DNA of 64,000 nucleotides from Leptobrachium leishanense (Eukaryota > Chordata > Amphibia > Anura > Megophryidae), in assembly GCA_009667805.1 (NCBI GenBank), contig CM019066.1, forward strand, positions 120,543,690 to 120,607,689, written 5' to 3'. Below the pieces are notes generated by a model. It did no database searches. It saw only the letters and a list, made by a program, of their open reading frames with translations, and was not told the DNA's origin. This document shows, in pieces, positions 56,401 to 64,000 of the stretch (the first letter of the stretch is position 1; each line of letters opens with the position of its first letter). The translations under genes and the position numbers were made by a program.

Positions 56401-57885
56401 TATATAGGTGGGTGTATTCGTACGTATAGGCATATAATAGGTGTGTGTAAGTGCATCTATAGGTATATAATAGGGGTGTGTAGGTGCCCATTTGGGCATA
56501 TGATAGGGGTGTGTAGCTGCACATATAGGTACAGTGTGTATATATATATATATATATACATGACATGCTGCAGCTTCCACTTGACCGAGTGTCCAGGCAT
56601 TCCAATGGCTCTCAATCTGAGCGTTTTCAGAGACATTGGCTAGAGTAAGGAATGAATGTGTTTATTTGAGAGAAAAAATGAAATTAAACAACAAATCAAA
56701 ATAGCTAAAAGTTACGTCCAGTGATTAACGAACAGGCGTTCTATCACTCACTGGGAAAAAGAATAATCCATTTACTTTTTCCGGATGGACTCCAATAAAG
56801 TGCCAGTGATAATGTATGTTCATAGGGATACAACAAGGAAATCAATATGTGAAATCACTGGCTGGCAAACAAAGAGGGAAACAGAGTATATTTTTGCGGT
56901 TCTAATATAATGGAGCCTGATTCACTTATTGGTAGTCTGGTCCCATTAGAAACAAAATTACACTTTAACAACAAAAATGAATAATCATTAAAAGAAGCAA
57001 TCCAAAAGGCATTACAATTTAATATGATGCAAAATAACGGCATACTGCAATTTGAAAGAGGTTTTTAAATTATTTAGTAAGCAAATTTTTTTGCATTTTG
57101 GACCCAAATATTGGCGCCATCCTCATCGGCATGGTGATTTGAGAGCATCTACTCCCACACTCACAGTTTCAGGTATCTGCTATTGGGTTACTGACCGGAT
57201 TCCAAATAAAGTGACTGGAATTGAATGCATGGTGTTACGCTCCACTAATATTGGCAGCAATAGGGCACCACACCGACAGTGAGACAGTGATCGGCTGGTG
57301 GTTGGACAGTATTGTTCCATTTTTCAGGTCCAATAATTTTCTGCCTTGTTTTTTCTGTTCATTCTAGTTGTTTTATATATCCAATAGGTGTAGCCAATGC
57401 CAGGTTTTGGTATTGACCAACCCTTCATGTTGGCTACTTACTAATGGAGGTACTGCGATGGTGACTGGTTATATGGTCTGTGTCCTACATTTCTTGAATT
57501 GCTTCGCATTCCACAGTTTAATGATTAAACCATTTTCTAGTTTTATGTGTACCTTGTGTGAGTTTCTGTTCCTTTCCAGTTTGCTTTGGTTTCTGATTAC
57601 GAAAACATTAAATAACCAGGCACTAGCCAGATATAATATAGCCCAGTTACCTTAGGCACTGGACTGACATTTTCAACAATTTGAATCTTATCGTGGAAGC
57701 AATTATTTTGTAATATTGCTCTGTGGCATTTATTCATTCTTTATTTTGTTATGTAGAAATCCCTTGAGCTTCCGGAAGAATTTCTCCATGTAATTTCAGA
57801 TTCTCAACCTGTCCACAAGCGCAGCAACATAAATCTATGGGTCTACAGAGATACAGAGAACTTCTAATAAGTCTCAGGTGGGTTT
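56401..57885. other. Mostly unassigned sequence
   Basis: 56400-56540 continues with ATAGGTGTGTGTAGGTGC-type imperfect repeats and a (TA)n run. The rest shows no repeat ends or coding signals. Confidence 0.45.
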
Positions 57886-58076
57886 GAGTTGAATGGTTTA
57901 TAGCAAATATGGGTCCTGCAGCAGATCTTGTTTGACTGGCTTGTATACATTTTTATGTAATCCTGAACCTTTATGGCAACCTCTTCCTCATCTCCCATTG
58001 TTCTCAGTGTGTTTAACTTGTTTGTTACATAGAACAAGAAAAAGATGTGCATTCATCGAGTTCAGCCTTTCACACA

Positions 58077-58355
58077 TTACCTACTGTGGTTGATCGAAAA
58101 GACTGCAAAAAACCCAATAAGCGCTCGCTGAATATGCAACATACTGGGGGAAAAATTCCTCCTCGACCCCAGAATGGCAGTCAGATTTCTCCTTGGATCA
58201 ACAATACAATACATTTTATAACCCTTAGCATCAAGTTTTTGCAGGACGTCATCCAGCCGTTGTTTAAAAATGTGTACAGACTCTGACTCAATCACCTCAA
58301 CAGGCAGAGAATTCCACAGCTTTATTGTTCTCACTGTAAGTAAAAAAAAAAACAT
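58077..58355 (-). pseudogene. LINE-like remnant (possible C-terminus)
   Basis: The minus-strand frame contains RTIKLWNSLPVEVIESESVH followed by IFKQRLDDVLQKL, resembling the LWNSLP..V....S...FK..LD motif near the C-terminus of CR1- and RTE-type LINE polymerases. Nothing else of the protein is visible, so the assignment is weak. Confidence 0.4.
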
Positions 58356-58384
58356 TCCTTTGCTTTAGGCTGAAATTTCCTGTC

Positions 58385-59480
58385 GTCAGCAGTTAATTTT
58401 TTTAACTGCAGCAAAAAGATTCTTTACTTATTTATTTTTTTAGGCATTTTTGGGATTTTTTTGGTGAAATTTTAAGTTTATTTTAACCCCTTCACTGCTG
58501 AGCCATTTCACCTCTGTGTGCTGAGCTAATTTTTACTGTTTGTGCTCATCATGTTTAAACGCGATTTAAAGTCCTGTTTTATTATATGACCCAGACAAAT
58601 TATATATATCTTTTTTATGGCAGACTCAGCAGATTCATTGTTATATGTATATGTCATGCCCTGCCAGAATGCTATAACAAAAAATTTAAAAAAATGAACT
58701 TTCAATAAAATTTCAATCTACAGTGTGTAAAGTAATTTTTTTCACATTTTATTATCCGAGCCTTTGCGGTTATATATTCTATGAGGTACGTTTGTTAAAA
58801 AAACTTAGAACTGGGAACCCGTTACTTTATTTTTCTGAGAAACTATGCGATTTTAGCTAAAAAAACAAAACATCAGTAGTGCGGCATCATTGTTCACATA
58901 ATAATTGAAATTTGAACAATAGTTCTGCATTAATAAAAAAAAGAGACAAAAAGAAACACGTTTTTATATTTAACATTTTTTTTTATTATTTTTGTAAATT
59001 TTATTTTTACTTTTAACATGGTCAAATTTGAAATCATTGGAAAGGTCATACTCTGGCCTTTCCAATATTCCAAACATTAACCTCTCGCTGCCACAGATCT
59101 GGAGATAGAATTGTCCAAATACGCCCTTATCTCCCCCATAGGGTTTCTATATGGAGACCACTTGGCAGCTAGGGGTTAATTCTCATACTGACATGCGCCA
59201 TGCACAATGACATCAGTGGGCAGGGGGATCCCAGAGGCTTGACTGACATCCAAGATGTCAGCCACATCTGGGAGAGGTCCAAATGGCGTTGGATCGTGGA
59301 ATGGCACCTCAGGGAATAGAGACCGGCACCGCTGGAAAAGGCAGATTCTGCCCTTCCCAACGTTGCCTTTCTCTTAATCTCCTCCCAATCAGGAGGTAGA
59401 GGGGTCTGAAGGACCTCTTCTCTCCTTTCAGACACTCTTTGCCCAGGGGGGAGCCTGAACCTGATGATGTCAGTGAGCTG
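58385..59480 (+). mobile_element. TTAA-type family B element after an AT-rich module remnant
   Basis: 58385-58480 is the 3' part of the AT-rich module (CTGCAGCAAAAAGATTCTTT...TTTAGGCATTTTTGGG). From 58486, TTAACCCCTTCACTGCTGAG starts a family B element: GCTCATCATGTTTAAACGCG, CCTTTCCAAT, and an inner unit TTAACCTCTCGCTGCCA...TGGCAGCTAGGGGTTAA (59080-59178), then CTTGACTGACATCCAAGATG as in the foldback element at 17930-21697. The right end is undefined. Confidence 0.65.
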
Positions 59481-60299
59481 GGAGGGGTATGGTTACGATG
59501 GGGGGGGGGTTGATTGTGGTGTTGCTTCTGGGGCTCTCATATATGAGGTGACTGAGCCATCTAAGAATATATAGCCTTTTAAAGGTAAAATTAATTGTAT
59601 CTTTGTGAGTTTGCCAGGAACAAGGCTTTACCACAGTAGATTACTAGTAATTTATAGTCAACTAATAGCTCTTAGTGACTAATGCAGGTAGCATAGTAAA
59701 TTGGGTGTTATAATAGTCTATTTCTCATCATAGAAAGAGGGGGATGATAAACTTATAAATGTGATACAGTATCCAGTGTATAGTTTGTCAAATGTATTCA
59801 TATTTCTGAGATATATTTCTTAAAAGTCTTTTTTGTGTCTTTTTTTCTGAGATGCATAGACATTGCCATTATTTATAAGTGGTGCATGATCCTGATGAGC
59901 CTGACAAAGTTTAACAAGCAATATGTTATGTGCTTTATAGTCAACTGAGTGAAGGATGAAAGAGTGTAAATCCAATTATTTGTTTCTTTACTAAAACATC
60001 TAGTTACTGTTTATGCTCCCTATCAACGCAGAACATCATAGAGAGGACTATTTGGAGCGCGCCTTTATGTAAAATCCATTGAAAATAGAATAAGACATTT
60101 TATGATATTTAAGAATGATACAATAAGCCTTATATGCAGATCCCGCACATTGCTTTGGAATATGCTCTCATTGTTCAGCTGGCTATCACTTATGAGATTA
60201 TTCAGTGTGCTGGAATGAAAATAAATGAGCCAGCTCTAAGGTCCAAGTGCCTTTAACGTTTTGGAGATGCAAATGAGCATGTGCTTCACTGGTTGGGAT
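59481..60299. other. No recognisable feature
   Basis: AT-rich. 60000-60260 is complex sequence without repeats and is a weak candidate for conserved non-coding DNA. Confidence 0.35.
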
Positions 60300-60557
60300 G
60301 AGAGTGTGTGGTAGATTGAGCGAGACAGGAGTCTGTGTGGTTGGTAGAATGAGTTTGAGTGAGTATGTGGCTAGCTGAGTGAGATGGGAGTGAGTATGTG
60401 GTTAGCTGAGTGAGATGGGAGTGAGTATGTGGTTAGCTGAGTGTGATGGGAGACATTGCGCTAGTGTAGTTGGCTAAGTGAGGTAGGAATGTGTGTTTGG
60501 AGTAAGGTAGGAGAGGGTTTGGCTGAATGTGATATGAGTGAATATGTGTTGGACATA
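60300..60557 (+). repeat. 31-bp minisatellite
   Basis: Units of GTGAGTATGTGGTTAGCTGA followed by GTGAGATGGGA recur at about 60360, 60391 and 60422 with a 31-bp period, with degenerate units on both sides. Confidence 0.85.
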
Positions 60558-61519
60558 CAGGGTTATTCAGAGAAAGCCAATCTGGCCCCGAAATGGCACC
60601 GCACAGTGAATTTCTCCATACGGTGCAATTTTGTGGCCATTCTGCTATTCAGAAAGCAGACAGTTTGCCATGTTTTGGAGAATTGCCAGCAAAATACGAT
60701 GCCTGTTCGACAGCAGTGAAATCTCCATAGAGAAGCAATGGTTAATCTATTCAGAGAACACCGAACAGCAGAGAAATTACAGTGAAATGCCCTGATTTTC
60801 AGTGGTTTCATTCGGCAGGTTAAATCAGGCGAATCCCATAGGTTTCAATGTAAAAAATATTCCCATTTCTTTCGTTTAGATCTATTAAACCATTTTTTCT
60901 TTTAATCTGCCGCAAAACATCTCTTAATTTTTTTAAAGATTTTTTTAGACATTTTTGCGGATTTGTTTTGCAAAGACTTTTTTTTTTCTTATTTAAATAG
61001 GGTTTTTTTCTTTTTTATGTAACAGACCTTTTTATTATTATTCATAGGATCTTATATGTTAATTCCAGACATTTTCGGGCAGTAGTTTCTTTGCAAACAG
61101 CGTTTATAATTTGGCACTGTCAGTCATTTTGTTTTGGGTTTTTTTAACTGGTCGGCGGCTTGTCAGCTTTTTTCTGTGACTGGTGGGAGCTGTGTGCGAC
61201 GGCTCCTTGGCTGCTTTTTGGCAGCTGTCTGGCGGGTTGACGGCGGATCACTGGGTGCATTCGTGATTTTTGAGGCGGTTATTGGATTGATCTGAAATTT
61301 CGAATCGTATCGTCGGTGGTTTCCGGTGATTTTCAGCAGAATTTCTGCTTATTTTCGGTGGTTTTGTGGCGGATTTTCGGGTCCATTCCCTGCAATCCGG
61401 GGACCCTGAGGTGAATGTTGAGTTCACCACAGGGTCGGGGAATTTGATTCCCTGAAGTGCAGGGAATGAGAGAACACCGAAATGACGGTGACATGTCGGT
61501 ACTCTCTGAATAAGCCCTT
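60558..61519 (+). mobile_element. MITE family A copy
   Basis: CAGGGTTATTCAGAGAAAGCC at the left; CGGTACTCTCTGAATAAGCCC at the right. It has the full domain order, including TTCAGTGGTTTCATTCGGCA, AATCAGGCGAATCCCATAGG, AT-rich module, CTTTGCAAACAGCG and a long GC-rich domain with CTGCAATCCGGGGACCCTG. At about 960 bp it is the longest uninterrupted copy in the window. Confidence 0.82.
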
Positions 61520-63104
61520 TAGTGTACTAAAGTGATTATATTCTTGGCATAGTGTACATTGCTCATACTGCACACCCTACATAGCACACAATACACAGTG
61601 CACATACGATATGCTGCACACAATGCTCCTACTTGTTGATAGAGTGTGCCTCTATGCAAACAGGTTGTTTCCTGTTCTGCATTCAGCCAGCTAAGTGAGG
61701 GAACGTATACAAAGTTGTTCCTTTGTGTCAGGGCTCGCAGGAGGGTCCCGGTTTTTACGTAAGTGTATATAAACTGTCTGCTAGTATACACAATCCATTT
61801 TCAGTGACTACAGTATAATTTATGAATTCTTTTATACATGTTTCAGGCTGAAAATGAGCGCAACTTCATTATTAATTTGTTGTTTTTCTGTTTTTCTTGA
61901 GTTTTTAACCTCTTGCCGTAGATGCCCGCAGCCCTTTACTGTAGGTGTTCCATTAATAATTTTACCTTGGCAAGCTTTACTTCTTTTTAACAGATCCAGT
62001 CTGGCTAGTGAGAAAACTAGGTAAATGCCGATTTGACCACAATGATCATTGGGCGCAGGAAGGCTGGAATGATCAAAGGATCACCCTAACTGGTCAGTGT
62101 AAATTGCCACTTTGAATGTATGATCAGAAGAACTCCCTGACTGATCCAGTGCAATTGTAGGATGTGAAGCCCTCCAATCCTTGCCCACGAGGAGCCTGTT
62201 GCCCATACCCGTGACATTCCAAGAGTCCAGATCTGGACCACACAGTCCCTTTCTAGAGATGACTACATTCTGATGCCTTTTGGTATTATTTACTGTACCA
62301 TTTATTGATAACAAAACAGAATGCTTAATGCTTAATTGTATGTTCTTATAGCAATAAAATAACATGCCTTATTTGATATCTGAAGGCCCTTGGACAATGT
62401 TACAGCAAGATTTTCATTATTTGTTCATCATTGTATGCTGGAGGTTTGAGCATGCCATTCTGTGGTTGTTTCTCAATAAAAAAGTTAAGCACCTCTCCAT
62501 GACACATCATAGACTGTGATGAACCACAAAACAGCACATTAGCTAATTATAACATATAGATTATTTTATTTCTCTGTGCTTTTGTTGTTTCAGGTGATTC
62601 TTCTGCAAAATTCTGACTTTTTCGCACTCTTGAAGAAATTCTTGTTGCTATGGCAATACTTTCCTTTGCACAGTATTCTTCTTGAAGGTAGAGGGTACAA
62701 TATTAAATGTAAATTCTGTATTTTTCTTTGAGATGACAGCAAGAAAATGGCTTTAGCCCAAGAAACGTCACCTAGAGTTTAATATTTGAGTTTTTGCAGC
62801 TGTTAATGATCAGTGTTAATGCCGCAATTTTCCCGTATAACAACAGGAACTGGATTTCATTTCAGGTGATCACCTTTGCACAACACGTTTTTAGGAGTGA
62901 GCCGATCAAACCGTGTTCAAGTGTTATTTTATGACAAGCAGACAATTATAAATGGTTATTTATATATTTCAAAATGTTTATGCCTGTGAGATAAATAGGG
63001 AGGGTTACAAATGAATGCATTGTTAAAGGTGTAGATATTGCTTGTGAAAGTTTTTTGGTTCATAAGCTTGAATATATAAATTATGCAAACTATTATAATG
63101 GTAC
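61520..63104. other. No recognisable feature (1.6 kb)
   Basis: 61550-61660 has TGCACAC/TGCACAT-rich wording but no clear period. The rest is unassigned. Confidence 0.45.
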
Positions 63105-63325
63105 TGGGTGGAGTAGAGGTAATATCCCTGCTCTATAACCGTGGAGAGAGACTGTGGAGACACAGGTTCGATCCCGGCAAGAGCACCTCTCCAGTAAGTG
63201 TCCTTTCGCAAGACACCTAATGGTACATACTCGCCACCCAGGACATACTTGAAAACTAGAGAAATCTCAATGTATCCTTCCTGGTAAAATCCTTTGTACA
63301 CAAATTAAAAAATAAAAATTCACTA
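63105..63325 (+). mobile_element. tRNA-derived SINE, full-length copy S3
   Basis: A-box-like GGGTGGAGTAGAGG at 63105 and a perfect pol III B-box GGTTCGATCCC at 63165-63175. Then come the body with AGTAAGTGTCC, the 3' domain ATCTCAATGTATCCTTCC and TGGTAAAATCC, and an A-rich tail. This copy shows the whole structure: tRNA-like head of about 85 bp, central domain, and a tail that probably matches a partner LINE's 3' end. Confidence 0.88.
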
Positions 63326-64000
63326 TATGGCATGTAATTGTCATCTCCCTGTAGGATTCCCCTTCCTCCGGTCTGACAATGCATCCAGCAGGTGTTCACA
63401 CAGCACGGGGTTTCTCCCGCATGCAAGCAGCCTGGGCAAACCTGTCCCTGTGTGTCATATTGTGCCTGGCTCCTCTCCTCCGGCACATGCGGGTGTCCTC
63501 GGCCCGCTCGGCAGGTGGATTAGACTGTGGCCTCTCATGTGGCTCAAAGTGGTAGGCGTGTCCTCCTGCTGGAAGTCTGGAAGAGGCTGCCTAGATGGGG
63601 ACTGTGGGAATCCAGGACATACTTGAAAACGAGAGAAATCTCAATGTATCCTTCGTGGTAAAATCCTTTATAAATAAATAAATAAATGGTGTTGGGGAAG
63701 CTTCTCTGCCTCAGGGGGAGGGTCTGAGGTCTAAGTGCCTCCCTTGGGGGTGGAACGGGATACAGCTGCCCATATAAACCTGGTCAGCTAGGTGTGAGGT
63801 GCTCAGTTGTTGCCTCACTGTGATACAACACTGACCTTTCCTTCCTCTTCTCTTGGTATTGACCTGTTGGCTACATCCTCTGACTTTCCTCGTTTATCTC
63901 CTGCCCTGACCATTGGCTAGAGACCCTTGACTATGATTACTGGATTGCCCCTCTTGGATACCTCACCTCAGGAGTACCCAGCTCCAGACCTGCATTACTG
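63326..64000 (+). mobile_element. Possible LTR sequence, incomplete
   Basis: Pyrimidine-rich, GC-balanced sequence with a CATATAAACC TATA-like box at about 63771 and CTGAC/TTGACC words, similar in style to the transcribed part of the LTR at 47092. No terminal TG, TSD or coding part is visible before the window ends. Treat this as a suggestion only. Confidence 0.3.
63613..63689 (+). mobile_element. tRNA-derived SINE, 3' fragment S4
   Basis: CCAGGACATACTTGAAAACG, ATCTCAATGTATCCTTC and TGGTAAAATCC with an (ATAA)n tail. Only the last 60 bp of the SINE plus its tail are present. Confidence 0.85.

Noticed and set aside
56200..56580. A 126-residue His/Thr/Pro-rich frame
   Set aside because: It is a translation of the GT-rich minisatellite.
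63105..63180. Possible functional tRNA gene
   Set aside because: A and B boxes are present, but there is no cloverleaf, the sequence continues into a shared SINE body and tail, and other copies exist.

Overview
The window looks like a repeat-dominated intergenic or intronic stretch of a large vertebrate genome. An amphibian, probably a frog, fits best. The evidence is a set of decayed Tc1-like, hAT-like, PIF/Harbinger-like and TTAA-flanked DNA transposons, several Penelope-like retroelements (PLEs) with GIY-YIG endonuclease remnants, ORF1-bearing L1-like LINEs, a tRNA-derived SINE and solo LTRs. I find no intact host gene, tRNA or rRNA. All recognisable coding sequence belongs to broken mobile elements. 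The taxon is an inference from the mix of elements, not from a diagnostic gene.

Layout. 1-2510: 5' part of a PLE on the minus strand (P1), with a long inverted repeat and a complete hammerhead-ribozyme fold. 2511-4021: Tc1 copy 1. 4022-5657: nested Harbinger-like MITEs. 5860-8085: one MITE, then no recognisable feature. 8086-11575: L1-like ORF1-type LINE (H3) split by a 1.9-kb solo LTR that carries a CRE and a TATA box. 12457-17432: MITEs, SINEs and an LTR fragment. 17706-21999: MITE containing a TTAA-type foldback element, which itself contains an ORF1-only LINE (H1). 22518-25955: one MITE, a SINE and apparently single-copy DNA. 25960-28310: PLE P2. 28894-30990: Tc1 copy 2, split by a 440-bp hairpin insertion. 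31190-34578: PLE P3, split by a second ORF1-only LINE (H2). 35345-43870: PLE P4, interrupted by two hAT-like elements and one Harbinger-like element. 44110-64000: MITEs, solo LTRs, minisatellites, SINEs and several 1-2.5 kb stretches where I recognise nothing.

How the parts relate. The window is best read as nested insertion history. Target-site duplications (TSDs) readable in the sequence fix the order: 8 bp for the hAT-like elements, 3 bp for the Harbinger-like ones, 13-16 bp for the LINEs and the hairpin insertion, and 4-5 bp for the LTRs. Three features stand out. Four PLE loci each carry a hammerhead-type motif, two with all core nucleotides and two altered. Three related LINE copies carry ORF1 and 3' sequence but no ORF2, like mammalian HAL1. 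A roughly 200-bp AT-rich module recurs about a dozen times inside transposons with unrelated ends. All calls come from reading the sequence and small hand alignments; no database search was possible.
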